A stretch of DNA of 64,000 nucleotides, from positions 156,126,353 through 156,190,352 of the forward strand of contig OX457058.1 in the NCBI GenBank assembly GCA_949752795.1, read 5' to 3'. Below the pieces are notes generated by a model. It had not been told where the DNA came from, did not search any database, and worked only from the letters and a program-made list of their open reading frames with translations. Shown here piece by piece: positions 26,181 to 39,729 of the stretch (the first letter of the stretch is position 1; each line of letters starts with the position of its first letter). A program made the position numbers and the translations under genes. Source of the stretch: Hyperoodon ampullatus (lineage: Eukaryota; Chordata; Mammalia; Artiodactyla; Ziphiidae).

Positions 26181-27299
26181 GAGAAAACGGTTCTCTCCAC
26201 TCTAGACCATGTTGTTTAGGCAACAATATCCCAAAGGAGCTGGTTTGGGGTTGCAGTTTCCAAGGAGGAGAGGAAGGTAATGCTGCAGTTGTCTCAAGGA
26301 CAGTGAAGTTCCCAAGCAAATTCTTGGAAGCGGAAGAAGACTGTGAGCCAGGAAGCCAAGAGAACCATTTGACTAGAAGGGAGGGCGGCGTGAGCTTGGC
26401 AATTAGGTAAAAATGGGAGAAGTCAGGCTCTTTGGTGCTGGCTGGTGGAGGAGCTTGCAGTCAGCACATGTTTCTGGTTGAATTCAGTGATAGTTTTGAA
26501 CTCACATTTTTTTTGGAGTCAAGTTCTAGAGAACAAAATTAAGGCAGGTCTCCAGCCTAAGGAAGATGGCAGTTTAGTGCCTTAGGTTTTAGCCCCAGGC
26601 CGTGTTGAAAAGTGGTCTGATTTTTCTGTTTGATCTAGAAGAGTTTCAAAGGATGAGGTGGAATAGTGGCTTTATTGAAATAGTGGATATGGAATCAGAG
26701 TCTGCTTGCAAAGGATAAACTATCCCAAGATCCCCGGATGATACAACCCCTGCAAAAAGAATGCTCTGATGACATAGATGTCGGGCAGTCGGGTGGACAA
26801 GTATCTTGAGGGTAGGAAAAAGGAGTGAACACATTTGTGAACTGTGGCTGGAAAGTGGTGTTTGAATTTAGCAACTTAGATGTGACCAAGAGAGGCAAGC
26901 AAGGAGCATATGCTTGTAATTCTTAACGTTCAGCTCTAACTTCCCAGGCATTAGGCGGTTGAAGGAATACTTTTTGACATATTCCTTCCAGCTTTATATG
27001 TTCTTATTGTCAAATGATGTAGAAACCAATATAAGAGGAGTTCAGTGAATAGGTTAAAAATCCTGGGTACCTTCTATGTGTTAATCAGAATTCTTGGAGA
27101 TTCTGGCTTGTACAAATATGAACTACCAACTTACCCTGTAGGGACTAAAAATCTAGCTGTGGGGCTGGAAAGATAGACCGGAGTTTGCAATATGCAGCAT
27201 AAAATATTTGTGATTTGAATGATCTGTTCCTTCCTTGTGATCTGCGGACGGCCAAAGCATTTCTCTATTATAGCAGGTTTTACTTGTGCTGAAATGTTA

Positions 27300-27435
27300 G
27301 GGTTACTTTTCTGTCTTTACCGCTAGACTGTGTGTTTCCTGGGAGCAGGAACTGTATCTTCCTTTTTGACTTCCTAGCACTTAAAACAGAGTGTGGTTCA
27401 TAGTTCAAAGTCAATAAATATCTGAATGAAGGAAT
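27300..27435 (+). mobile_element. L2 LINE 3' end
   Basis: cctgggagcaggaactgtat and tcaataaatatctgaatgaa form an L2 terminus. Confidence 0.75.
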
Positions 27436-27599
27436 TCGTGAAAGAATAAATGGTGGACTTTTCCTTTATAGTTGTTGTTGCAGTTTATAAAGTAGGTACA
27501 AATACAATCCAAGCTAAAGAAAGCAATTCAGCAATTCCCTATAAATTTTATATAATAAAATATACCAAAAAGGCCTAACAGATTTCCTTATTTAACTCT

Positions 27600-27690
27600 G
27601 TGGCTAATGGACCTTCACTCATTTGACAAATATTTTTTGAGCTTCCACTTTATGGCAGGCAACGTGTTAAACATTAGGGATTGTCTTCTA
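27600..27690 (-). mobile_element. L2 LINE 3' end, antisense
   Basis: cactcatttgacaaatattt and tttgagcttccactttatgg. Confidence 0.65.
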
Positions 27691-28842
27691 CTGTTTTAAA
27701 ACAGTGTTGATATGGAAACGTATTTGTTGAAACAAACTGAAGCCTGTAGGATATGGTCATGTGGTCTTTTTATGCTCTCAAAGGAAGAGTCATTTGTACT
27801 TGAACTTACTTTAAATCAAGTGTTATAAATCTTGTAAATCAAGTGTTATCTGAGAATAGAACACAGGAGGGCACCAGAGAACAAGAAACAAAACAAAGCA
27901 AACCACTGAACTGCTGGCTTTGAATAGGGACCTTGCTAAATTTATTGTTACTCTGCAGTCTATTTCTAGCTCAGGCAGATGCCTGTGCATGACGGGAAGG
28001 GGACACATGTGAAGAGATCCCAGAAAGTATCCTTGCATGATGCTCTAAAGCATTTTAACGTTCCCCCGCTTGGCCCAGCAGAGTGCTATTTCTGGAGAGG
28101 AAGCTCTGGGGCAGATTCACAAACCATGGCAGCTCCAACTCTTCTAAGGATGCCTTCACTCCAGGCCCCTCAATCCACAGTAGGTTATCGTGGTGGTGGA
28201 GATCCAAGGGTGCTGGTTTAAGAAGAGAAAGACGGTGGGATTAAACATTGACTCACTCTCGTGTACTTCCCTCTGCCTAAGTAGGTGTCTCCCAGGTACC
28301 TGGGAAAGGTACGTCAGTCACTGTAGTTTTGAGACAACAGTGCTTTATCAACTTCTGGCTTGGGGTCACTGATAAGAATTTGAAAAACACCAACCATGGC
28401 TCCCATGACATCATTAGGCACAACTCATGATGTCACTGGAAGGTTTTGGCAATTTGTAGGTGACAGCGATCAAAGAAAACTAGTTCTTCAGACTCAAAGG
28501 GCTGTGGATACATGTATGTGAGTGTGTAAGGCCTCATCTCCTCCATCTGGCTCTGGAATACTAGGCTCACATTTCTGATTACTTCCTAGTCATTCCCACA
28601 CGTATATCCCACAGAATCCGGACGTACAAAATAGAGCTTATCAGTGTTTCTTCCAAACCCAGATCTGTCTTTCTTTGTTTCATCTAAAATAAGTGGCAAG
28701 ACCAAGTTAAGCAGGCTGGAAACATGGAAGTAATCCTTAATTTGCCCCTCTCACAGCCCCCAACCCTGTCATCCGGCTGGTCACCTAGCTTTCTCTTCTA
28801 TTCACATGCTTTACTTATTTCTTTCTGCTATAGAGTATTTTA

Positions 28843-29056
28843 TTTTTATTTTTTATTTTTTTTGTGGTACACGGGCCTCTCACTGTTGTGGCCTCTCCCG
28901 TTGCGGAGCGCAGGCTCCGGACGCGCAGGCTCAGCGGCCATGGCTCACAGGCCCAGCTGCTCCGCGGCATGTGGGATCTTCCCGGACCGGGGCGCGAAAC
29001 CGCGTCCCCTGCATCGGCAGGCGGACCTCTCAACCACTGTGCCACCAGGGAAGCCC
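28843..29056 (-). mobile_element. CHR-type SINE, short GC-rich subfamily, - strand
   Basis: Reverse complement of the short subfamily; CpG-rich, so fairly young. Perfect 15-base duplications ctatagagtatttta at 28828-28842 and 29057-29071. Confidence 0.95.
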
Positions 29057-29419
29057 CTATAGAGTATTTTAAATTCAGGATTATTTACCTCTTTCCTAAA
29101 TTCAGTGGTCTCTCTGTAGTCTGTCTGTTCTGGTCTTCATCTAATCCACTCCACTCTCTTCTTAATATTATTATTCAATTCCCCAAAGGTTCTCAGTTGT
29201 TTACAGAAGAATGTGCAGTTCCGTAGCATTATACATCATCTGTTGTCTTTCCTACCTTAACTCTCACTTCGTAACTCATGTTCCCTCTGCTCCCCAATGC
29301 ACACAAACACAAATGCCCTCCCTACTTTGTCTGGCCTCCAGCAGTCATATTTTACCTCCAGGGACCTCTGCTGGATGGGGTACAGCACAGAAATAAGCAC
29401 ATGGGCTCTAGAACTAGAG

Positions 29420-29500
29420 CCGCTGCTGACAAACTACAAGCTGCAAGCCAAATGTGCCCCACCACCTCTTATTGCAGAAGGTAAGCTTTTATTAGAACAA
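29420..29500. mobile_element. Fragment of an old hAT-type repeat
   Basis: gacaaactacaagctgcaag followed by aagcttttattagaac resembles the start of a common mammalian DNA-transposon MITE. It is cut off by the old L1 that follows. Confidence 0.45.
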
Positions 29501-29805
29501 AGGAATGGACTATGCTCACAATAAAAGATGCCAGACAAAAAGGAATATTGTATGGTTCCATTTATATAAATCTAGAAAATGCAAACAAATCTATGGTGAC
29601 AATGTAGATCTTTGGTTGCCTAGAGAGGGGCCTGAGGAAGGGATAACAAGCTGGTACAAGGAAACTTTTGGGGGTGGTGGATATGGTCTTTATTTTAATT
29701 GTGGTCATGATTTCATAGGTCTATTCACATGTCAAAACTTATCAAATTGATCACCTTAAATATGTGTGGTTTATTATATGTCAATTATACCTCACTCTAA
29801 AAGAA
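29495..29805 (+). mobile_element. Old L1 (L1M-type) 3' end
   Basis: Contains tatggttccatttatata, ggttgcctagagaggggcc and a gtcaattatacctcactcta end, typical of old L1 3' UTRs. Strongly diverged. Confidence 0.75.
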
Positions 29806-29889
29806 AACATTACTGGTAAAATTCCCATCAGGCGTTTCCATAGTCTCAACCTCGGTTACCCTGAAGAGTTACTCATGTCTTGATAGAGA

Positions 29890-30030
29890 GGCCACTGAAG
29901 TGATTTCCCAGAGTCCTGGGCTCGCACTCTGTTACTAGTTCTAAGAATTTGGGCATGTCACTTAACCTTTTTGTGCCTTTGAACCCTCGTCAAAGATAAA
30001 ATAGGACTGGGCTTGATCACCTTCAAGTCA
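29890..30030 (+). mobile_element. MIR SINE fragment
   Basis: gggcatgtcacttaaccttt and aaagataaaataggactggg. Confidence 0.65.
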
Positions 30031-30829
30031 CCTTCTGAATTTCTAGAGTTCTCTCATCTTGATTTTACAGATTCACTCCACAGATATTTTGGGGGTACCT
30101 ATACTTAAGTAGTAGTTAATGTTGTGTTCCTACACTTCCTTTGTTGTAAGTGATACCTTGGCTATTAAACATGCTTCTTTCCTATGTATTTCATCCCTCT
30201 TTTAAACTTCAGGGGCTCATCTGGTACAATATTCCTTTACAGTAGCAGAGAAATTGGGCTTCTCAGTTCCTTATTTGGGTAAATTACCCATCTGAATTGC
30301 ACATCATATAATTTAGCCTCGCAAATTCATCTTCTCCTTTTCACCATTTAACAAAAATTGGATGTTTTTAGTTAGGTTAAAAAAACATAATTTTAAAAAA
30401 GAAATGCAAGAAAAAATGAGAAATAGAAGGATGCCCTATGAGACTATGACAGACTTTAGAATGGAAGATATCGCTTGGAAATTTTCCATCTCTGAGGCAC
30501 TTGTAAATGACACTGGCTTCACACAGTGGCCTTGAAGTTGAGTTCACTGTGAGAGGAATTTGTAAGCTTCTTAAGACATCCCAAAGCTCATGGCTGAACA
30601 GTGTTCCCCAGAGAGGAGAATTTGCTGGAGTTTCTCAAAGCCTAAGTGCTTAAATCTCAATGACCCAATGCTAGCCTTGGTTATCTCTAGAAAAGTTTCC
30701 TTAGCAACATAACATCAGTGTTAGGACACTTAAAGGAATATATTTTTAGCATTGGGATAAACCAGAGACTGAAGAAATAAGAGTACAACAGTCACATTTA
30801 GACGAGCTGGACAGATTCGTTGTGCTATC

Positions 30830-31015
30830 TCGTATGTTTTTCACCATAGCCCCTTGATGAAAACGATTGTTCGTACCAGTTTCCAACTCTAAGACATTGA
30901 AGCTCAGAGACATTTAGGTGTGTGTCCAGGGTCACACAGCTAGTACTTATGGAGCAGGAATTTGGGAAGCCAAGTCTGGCTAGCTTGAAATCCAACGTTC
31001 TTTGGCATGCCCTCT
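30830..31015 (-). mobile_element. MIR SINE
   Basis: gaagctcagagacatttagg and gggtcacacagctagtactt. Confidence 0.75.
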
Positions 31016-31489
31016 GGCTCACTACTCATTGTGAGGCATTTGAATGATCCTTTGGCCATTTCCTTCATCTGGTGATTTTAGTGTGCTGGTTTCAGTTTCT
31101 TCGGGGTATCTTGCCAGCCTGCAGGAGAGATTATGGAACTGTGTTGTAATCGTGGTGGGCTGTTAACTCTGCAAGTTCTCCTGACACCATCAGTGTACCA
31201 GGAAGGGTGCATAACCTTGGGTGGATGTGGAGGAATCTCAGCCTTTATTGGACATTAGTTATTTTTTATTCTTTTTCTTCTTCTAAGTGGTTTTTGCATG
31301 GACTTTGTGGTGTTTTAGGACTTGAGTTTATTTTGGTTTAACAGTAAAGAATTGGGGTCTTCCGGACATCTTCTCCTGTGTGGGACTAGAGCTTCTAGTT
31401 CTCATCTAACCCTTGCTTTGTGAAATCTGAGTTGCGTTTCATTGGCTGGCAAAGGGATTCAGGAATTGGTCTCTACCTCCAGCCTCACC

Positions 31490-31610
31490 CCTCTTCTAGG
31501 CTTCACACTTGAAGGGCCAGAGTGATTTTTCTAAAACTGTAATCTGATCATATCAGTCCCTGTGGCATGTGGGAAATCATCTTCATACTCCAAGTATACT
31601 CAGGCAGGCT
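31490..31610 (+). mobile_element. L2 LINE fragment
   Basis: tctaaaactgtaatctgatc and atatcagtccctgtggc resemble internal L2. Confidence 0.55.
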
Positions 31611-32429
31611 GCCCTAAGGTGTCATGGCACAGAAATGCTCATAGACCAAATTAAGATGTGTAATTACATGGTTCATTACATCACTTAAAGTGCACAGCAA
31701 AAAGCAAGAGGAAAAAGATCAGGCAGATGGTCACACTTAGGATAATAAGCAGGATGGTAAGACTACTCTACCTGGACGCTTGGTCACACAGCGTTCATAT
31801 AGTTTATTCCCTCTCTGCCATATCAGCCTTTCCTGCTGATGGGTGGTTACAAGGACCAGAGTTGAGTTTAAGGTAGGGATTACAGCAGCTGGAAGGCATC
31901 TGGGGTCATCACACGCTTGCCCTACTGGAGACACAAGAGCAAATAGATCTGGCCACTATAGCTATAGCTCACCAGTTAGCCTGATGACCACATATATGTT
32001 TTATCTGTGTGTCTCAAGCAGAGAAAATATGGGGCCATAATGAATGTCACTAATGAGTTGACCAATTTAGGGATGACAGCTGTCAATCAGACAAGGTCTG
32101 AACTTTATAAATATATATGGTTTATTAGGTACTTCCATCCCTTTCTATGGGCAAGTGCCTCTCTGGTCCCTCCATTTTATCTACACTTAAAATACATATG
32201 CTCTCTTTATTTTCTCTATGTTTAACAGGTGTCAGAGGTTACCATTTGCTCTCTATGCTAAATACATCCTATAAGTTTTATTAGCCCTTTGCTTTTATTG
32301 TAATCTATAGGAAAATTGAATAATCCTAAATAATACAGCAGACACACATTGCAGCCTATTTAAGATATTTAAAGAGCTCTTTTTGGTCTAGACAATAAAA
32401 TAAAAAATCTTATTTTATTTCATGTTATT

Positions 32430-32950
32430 GCATAAAGGTCCTTACAGTCTAGTACTCTTTAGACTCATCTCCTACCTCTCATTAAAAGTGCCCTCCACTT
32501 CCCTACCACATAGAACACCACATATTCCCTGAACTTGCCAACCTCTTGCAAGTCTGCCTGTGTACAGAATGTTCTTCCATCTCTGGTCTACCTGGAGCAC
32601 TAGTTCCTGTCCATCCTTTACACAGCATAAGCATTGCTTTCTCTAAGAACTCTTACTTGAACATAGCTGTCTTCTTAACTCCAAACCCAGACCAAAAGGC
32701 AAACACGTGTACACACACATACACAAATACCCCCTCCCTCTCACTGTGCTCCTAAAGTAGAGTATAAGAAGCACATGCTACTCTGAGAGCACTGAAAACA
32801 TCGTATTACATTGTTTACACTACTCTGTCCTCCACGAGACTCTGAGTAACTTTTATTCGGGGATTTTTAATATATTTCTCCTTTTATCCTCAGCCACTAG
32901 CCAAAGCCCTGCATATTAAAAATGAGTGGTATTTGCTGAGTTATTGAATA
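32430..32950 (+). mobile_element. L2 LINE fragment
   Basis: gtccttacagtctagtactc, acagaatgttcttccatctc and cctgtccatcctttacacag follow the L2 3' order. Confidence 0.75.
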
Positions 32951-33559
32951 TTTAATAAGAAAGAAATGAATGTTACTGTGCAACCATTGGGGGGATATTT
33001 ATTCTTGAAGTGAGGAGGATTTTTACACTTGTCATTTTAAAATTCAGTCCTCATGGGACTTTCTTTCCCTTCATTTCTTCCTTTGAATGTTATATCCAAA
33101 GTACTATTTATTCCTATTACTTGATTTTTAAAAATCACTTAAATATGTTTTTATAAATGAATAATAACAAGTAGCACTAATCTATTGGACACCTACTGTG
33201 TGAGAAACTGTATATTAGAAATTGTCTTTCCATGGGTCTCAAGGGAACTGGATCAAATCACAACATTGTATGAATCGTAGCTAGGATTATGAGGCAGTTG
33301 GAGTGTAAGTTACTTCAAACAGGATAATTAGATGTAATAGCACATAACCACTTTTTCCCCTGTTTCCATGTTAGAGCATGTTGATTGATTCACTATTTGA
33401 ATTTCAGTGTCCATAAGCTGCATTTATATACATTCATATAAGTGTATATTGAGTAATGACCACATCCCAGCCTTGGATGAGAACTTAAAAATGGTTGGCA
33501 CAGTTTCTGGCCACATGGAGTTTGCAGCCACCATTGACCTCAAAATCATTGGGAAATAG

Positions 33560-33771
33560 GGCTTCCCTGGTGGCGCAGTGGTTGAGAGTCCGCCTGCCAA
33601 TGCAGGGGACACGGGTTTGTGCCCCAGTCTGGGAAGATCCCACATGCTGCGGAGTGGCTGGGCCCGTGAGCCATGGCTGCTGAGCCTGCATGTCCTGAGC
33701 CTGTGCTCAGCAATGGGAGAGGCCACAACAGTGAGAGGCCCACATACCGCAAAAAAAAAAAAAAAAAAAAC
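33560..33771 (+). mobile_element. CHR-type SINE, short subfamily, + strand
   Basis: Head ggcttccctggtggcgcagt, gtgagaggcccacataccgc end and a 20-base A tail. Perfect 13-base duplications cattgggaaatag at 33547-33559 and 33772-33784. The pure A tail suggests a recent insertion. Confidence 0.95.
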
Positions 33772-34164
33772 CATTGGGAAATAGAAAGGTTATTGAGACC
33801 AGAGTGACCCACCTCAAATCCAACTGAGGGAGACACTCTTAAGTTCCCACAAATATTAACACATGTCCTAGTCAATGTAAATTCACTGAATAATCAAATA
33901 CCCCAATATGCAAATGTCCCTCCCCCAGAAGCATGATCCAAGGCCCACAGCCATTTACCTTTTCCCATCCATGTCCCTCCTTGGGATTCCCCTGCTGCCT
34001 CACCCACCTACCCACCCTCATTCTTACGCAGCCTGAGAATCAGTTCAAAGAAGCATTTCTGGTTCTCCTACCAGGGTGCTTTCCCCCAACCTCCACTACT
34101 ACTCCTGCAGGACAGCATTGGTCACTGCACCTGGTCCACCTTCCACGCACACACTCATCGTTCA

Positions 34165-34345
34165 TCCAGAAGGCAGTTTAGTATAAGAATGAAGGCTTGA
34201 CACTCAGATAAACCTGGCTTTGGATCTGCTTATTAGCTGTTCCTTAATTTTCATCATCTATAACATGGGATCACAATGCTTACTTCACAGTATTGTGAGA
34301 GTTAAATATTAAGCCCCAATACAAAGTATAGCAGTTATTTCATGC
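34165..34345 (+). mobile_element. MIR SINE
   Basis: aacctggctttggatctgct, ttattagctgttccttaat and gtattgtgagagttaaatat. Confidence 0.7.
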
Positions 34346-35339
34346 CCCATCATCTGTACAACTCTCCCGCAGCCCTTCACCCTAGCAACCCTATGCCGTC
34401 TCCGGGACTGTCTAATTACCCTCTGAAATGGACAAGGACCCTATTTTAGTGCTTTGTATTCTAACAGACCCACTATTAGCAAAAGCGGTGTGGAAAGGAC
34501 GCATCGTTTAGTGTTAGAAAATCGGAAAGAGCTTGCTTTTGGGTCAGAGAGTAGTAGAGAGAACTGCGAGGCCGTGTTCTAGCTACAGGGGACCAATGTT
34601 GGTCCAGTGTTGACCAAGTAAAAGGTCATCTGGGTAGGCAGTGTGGTGAGGAGCTGATGGTGTGTGTAGCTCTGGAGCTGGTGCATAGGTTTGTCTAGGA
34701 AGAGTCACCCCAGTAGGACAGAGCTCCTTCCTCCAAGCGTGGGACCACCATGCACCCTGCAAAGCTCTCTCCCAAGTCTCTCCTAGTTCCTCTCCTCAGA
34801 ACACCCTTTACTCCTCCTTCACCAGCTACCCTATCACCAGCCTCCAACAGTTTTGTGACTGATTCATCCCAGCCTTCCCTGTGACCTTCAGCAGCCCTGT
34901 CTCTGGCTCTTACTGTCTTTGTATTGAGCCTCTGTCCCCAGCCATGGGAACCACAACTAGTAAATGAGACCTGGAGAATCTCTGGTACCCATATGCCAGA
35001 TGTGAAAGGTTGGGACAAAAAGGAATTCATAAGCACACTGAATTATGCATTTGAAATGATTTTTTCAAGTGAAGTTGGTTCTCCAGAATTTTCCAAATAT
35101 ATAAGAATGGGGGGAGAACTCCTAGCAATGGATTAAAAGAAACAAAAATGAATATCTGGAGAGGATATCTTTAAAACATCTCTTTGCCAAACACTTGTTG
35201 TTAAGGGTATACAGTATTATAAGAAAATGATCAATAGCTCTGAATGCTCTATAAGCAATATTATTTTAATAGCCACTGAAATTTATCTCAAGCACTAACG
35301 TACTGGCTAATAAAAATAATTGGCTCAGGAAAAAGTTGA

Positions 35340-35480
35340 GGTGTCTGAATAAAGCACTGCTGTTGGAGTCACAGAGATAGATGTCTGAACCTAGTTTCTG
35401 CCACTTTCAACCTAAATGACCTTATTCATGGTGCTTAAACTCTCTGAGCCTCAGTTGTTTTCTATGTAAAATAGGATGAG
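35340..35480 (+). mobile_element. MIR SINE fragment
   Basis: ctctctgagcctcagttgtt and the preceding tagtttctgccactttcaac. Confidence 0.75.
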
Positions 35481-35627
35481 AAATTCAGATTTCAGGCAGT
35501 ATTAGATAACTATGCTTATTAGAGGTAAGTGGGATATAGAAAATTGTGTGCTTGGTCCATACTAGGTAGTCTGTAAACAGCAAGTGTTTTTGGTTCTTCT
35601 TCCTCCTTGTTTCTTCTTCAACCAATA

Positions 35628-35702
35628 ATGGAGAGGGAGGAAGGGAGGATGGGGAGAGGGAGAAGGAGAGGGGGAAGGAGAGGAGGAGGGAGAAAGAGGA
35701 GA
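35628..35702. repeat. Purine-rich GGA/GAA tract
   Basis: ggagagggagaaggagaggg-type sequence. Confidence 0.9.
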
Positions 35703-35919
35703 AACTTTCATGAAAACCATCACTTTTCTTGCACGTGTCATGTTCCAAGTTGATTTTGTGATGGGACGGCGTTGCATTAACCATGTCTCCCATCATACGA
35801 TACTGTTCAAATTTCAGTTTGCTGTGGGCTTCTACTTCAGGCCTTGAATGTGGGTTTCATAGTCACATACATGGTAGGGAGGAAGATATTTACGCCATCA
35901 CTAAGATTGGTAATGTTCC

Positions 35920-36060
35920 CTTAGCATGTAGTAGGCACTAGTCACTATGAAATGTTTTACACATAATACCTTGATTCATCCTCACAAAACCTTGTGAGGT
36001 AGTTACTATTCTTTACTATACAGATTAAAAAAATAGAGTTATAGTGAGTTTAGGAAATTT
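35920..36060 (-). mobile_element. MIR SINE fragment
   Basis: catcctcacaaaaccttgtg and aggtagttactattctttac. Confidence 0.7.
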
Positions 36061-36109
36061 GGTGGGGAGGGCTTTGGTGTGGCAATGTTTTAGTTAGGTT
36101 CTGAGAGTG

Positions 36110-36620
36110 CATAAGCTGATGAAATAACCAGGTGCAAGGTGGTGCAGTTGGTGTGTTATATTTGCTATGAGAAGTGAGGTTATAACAACTTATGCTGGGG
36201 CCAGATCCCCAAGGGCTCTGTATGCCTTCACTGTACCTAGACATTTAGTGGCCTTTGGGGATTTTAAGTAGGAACTGGCATGAAGAAATTTCTGTTGAAG
36301 GATAGTAGTTCTGACCAGAGTGTGAAAGGTTGATAGGTAGGTATGGCTAAAGTTACACTCTCAGTCTCCTTAAAGTGGGAACAGAGGGAGACCAGAACTC
36401 TTGCAGCAGGGGTGGGAGGTAATGGAGAGAAAAGACTCAGGCAGTACCTGAGAGATAGAACTGCCTGGCTTGGCTATGGTTTGGGTGCAGAAGGTGAGGT
36501 AAAGGAGAGTCCAGAATGACTGCCAGCTTAATGGCCTGCAGAACTGGGTGGTGATGTCCTTAAGAGGTCATTCCTCTTTACCAGAGGAAAGAAGGGGTTG
36601 GGAAAATAAGGTATGTCTAG
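36110..36620 (-). mobile_element. L2 LINE, antisense, internal part
   Basis: gggccagatccccaagggct and tccagaatgactgccagctt match antisense L2 further 5' than most copies here. Confidence 0.65.
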
Positions 36621-37309
36621 GAGATACCCTGGAAAAAAAACTGAAATAGGAAAACAGAGTTGAGGAGAGAAATAAAGATTGGCAACAGACAAGTAAAATG
36701 TCTGGAGTCCCGGAATCTGAATTCTTAACATTATCCACAGGTGCTTCTTACCACATTTAACATGTGAGATCCACTGGCCTAAATTACTCCCTAACAACGC
36801 TGGAAAATCTGAAAGTTAAAATGGCAGGACCGTTCCATGCATTTAAATGGCATCCCCCTGGGTGAGATGTACCTCTTGTCATCCTGTATAGATCACAAAC
36901 AGAGGAGTATATTTTATTAAAGTGGAAAAACCCAGATAATTTCCAAAATACATGCTTCTAAACATTTTTATTTGTTCTGTGTTCTGGCAGCATTTTAGAC
37001 ATAAAAAAATCTTAAGAGTTTTATTTTTCCAGAAGAGAGATTTGCCTCTGAGCAATTTGACAAACATTGAGATTTCTCTTAATCTGTTTCTTTCCCCTGT
37101 CATTTTCTCTGTATGTTTCCCTCTTGTCCCATTTTATTTTACCTCCTTTTTCTTCTCTGCCTTTCTTTGTCTTCTATCCACCCAGAAATTAAAGGTGTTT
37201 CCATTGTATACATTGATTTAATAGTTTTGTATTTTTTTCCTCGAGGGCATGTGTAGAATGTTTCACTGTGAGGATTCATCCTTAGCCATCCTTAGTTCAC
37301 CCCTTGGCT

Positions 37310-37440
37310 AATAGAGGCTGTATAGTGTAGTCCTTAAGGGCAAATGGAACCAGGCTGCCATATGCAAATCCCAGCAATGATTACTTATGTGGCCCTGGAG
37401 AATTGACTGAAATTTTTTCTGCCTTGGTTTCCTCAAGTTC
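37310..37440 (+). mobile_element. MIR SINE fragment
   Basis: gtatagtgtagtccttaagg and ctgccttggtttcctcaag. Confidence 0.65.
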
Positions 37441-37469
37441 AAGTGTGGATATTGATGGATCAGCTGTGC

Positions 37470-37735
37470 TCAGTTATACTTCAGTCAAAAACACCTCCCT
37501 GCATCATCTTGGCTCTGTCCATCATGGTTCTGCTGCAGCTCAGCTTCACGTCCTCTATGTTTCTGGACCCTAATGCAGCCCTAATGGGTCACATCTTGGA
37601 TTTGTGGCAAAGGGAAAAGAGAGCTTATGATGTGATGCGATGGCTCATAAACCTTCTAAGTGGCCCAAGACACTTCTCCTCATGTTTCTTTGGTTATAAA
37701 GCAAGCCATACAAAAAGTCTGACTTAATGGAACAG
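37470..37735. mobile_element. LTR-like fragment related to 18900-19280
   Basis: gatggctcataaaccttcta and acacttctcctcatgtttct resemble the same LTR family. The 94-codon open frame over it (37443-37727) has no recognisable domain and is not called as a gene. Confidence 0.4.
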
Positions 37736-38179
37736 GAAATATAATCCTCCAGAGAGGATGGACCTATTTAGGAAAAGGCTGATAGGAAGGGGCAGCAAAT
37801 ATTGTCAACAGTACAATCAACCACAACAACCTTATGTGATTAATGTATTAATTCATTAGTAAAACACTTTGACTGGTGTCTAGTGACCAGTGTCTGGTAA
37901 GTAAAATATACGTATTAGCTATTATTAACAGAGTCTAATACAAGTATAAGAAGAAGAAGAAATTTATTCATTCACTCTTCAACGTTGAGAATCCACTGTG
38001 CATGCCAAAGATAGTACTATTTAGAGTTGAGAATATAGCAATGAAGGTCTTGGTCTCTGGCTTATATGATCTGTATGGTCCTGCATGAACAAATATGAAG
38101 AGAAGAGGGTAGTTAATGACTCAGATTTCTTGATAGACTAAGCACCCGACCACCAGGGTACCCAGGGCAAACCTCCATA

Positions 38180-38320
38180 CCCATTCCTCCTACACAATTG
38201 GTTTTTATGTATTCACCTGTTCCAGTAGGCTCTGAACTCCTTGGTTACAGTGAGTGTGTCTTTTTCATCTTTGCACCCCCAGAAGCTTCCACAATGCTTT
38301 ATAGCAGGTAGTGAACCTCT
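38180..38320 (+). mobile_element. L2 LINE 3' end
   Basis: ctctgaactccttggttaca and gcacccccagaagcttccac fit an L2 terminus, diverged. Confidence 0.55.
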
Positions 38321-39589
38321 CAATTAAACTTATCATCCTTTATACAGCCTGGAAGTGGGGTGGTGATTTCACCCTCTCCAATAGTGGCAATTCCTTTTGT
38401 TTGATGCCCCCAGTTGAGTCAGGAATTCAGGGTACATGGATAAAACATTCAGCAGTCTGAAGTTCATGTCCATACCGTACCCAAAGCATTGCACAGAGGT
38501 GCAAAGACAGCACAAGGAAATTAGTCATGCTTGCCAGGGTGGCCACTTCGCATGTGTGACCCAAGGCCACACTTGCTGCATGAGGAGTCTGTTGCATTTA
38601 CAGTACTTAAGGGGAGACAAATACATCTGAATTAAAATACTAGATCTGTTTTTGTTAATGCTCTGGTTTTAATTTTTTTTCCTCTCTGTGCTTGTCTTGC
38701 AAGTTTTATTTTGGTGAGTACCATAAAGAGAGGATATTTCTAGTGAGACGGGGAGCTATAGTTTCTCATGTTTTCAAACCTACATACACATTATTTTAGG
38801 GGGGAAAAGGGTCATCATCTTAGTGAACTAGGACCAGAATAGAGGATCTTTCTGCTAATCCAACCTCCTGGATCCCCCAGTTGCACAAACCAGATATTAA
38901 AAGGATAAGAGGGTACACCCAGGTGACAGGACCATTCTGTGTGGCAGTTGCCTGTGACCACAGTGGGTGATCAGCTAATGTCATCAATCTCGTAAGCCAG
39001 TAGACCTTGTAATTATCACTCCAAGGAGATAGGCTGGAAATATCATTCCTTTCCTATTTTTACCTTAGATTTAGTACTTTCTGTTGTGGGAAGGAGGTGC
39101 TGCAGACAGGGGATTGATAGGGAAATGCCACTTCACAGAACTCTTTGTTTTGGGGATACTTTTTAAAACCCAGTGACTATATCTTTGTATTTAAAATAAA
39201 GTCCACCACCTGGGATGTGGTAATTATTAAAAACATAGAGCCTGAAGGGACTGTGGGTATGGAGACCATATCTCTTAACTTTTATCTTGAACAGACCTAA
39301 GCTAATTAAGAATGATGGTGATCTCACCTTCTCAAAAGCCCTCCATGGTCCTCATGGGTCCTCATAGCAGAGAGCCCGGTGATGGTCCTCAGAGACCTAT
39401 ATCACTTTCTCACAACCTCAAGCATTTGGTCACTATTTGCTAATTTACAACCATAGCCCCCAAGTCTGCCCTCAGTGCTGAGGGCAGACCACTGTCCCCT
39501 GTCTTCCCTGGGCTTCATAGACTTCAGGCAGCTAGAGGTTAATGGAAAGGCTCTAAATCAAGCCTGGATTCTTGATTTAATAACGTCAT

Positions 39590-39690
39590 AATATAATAGC
39601 CTTGTGACCTTGGGGAAGTCACCTAACCTCTCTGGATCTCATCATATAAGTGGTATCACCCACCTCACAGGGTGGTTGTACCATCTTAAG
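39590..39690 (+). mobile_element. MIR SINE fragment
   Basis: ttgtgaccttggggaagtca, cctaacctctctggatctca and cacctcacagggtggttgta. Confidence 0.75.
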
Positions 39691-39729
39691 TTACTAGGGA
39701 GGAAGGGATCAAGCGCTACATGTTTCATT

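Noticed and set aside
37443..37727. Possible 94-residue membrane-like protein
   Set aside because: Underlying DNA resembles an LTR fragment, and there is no homology I recognise or upstream gene structure.
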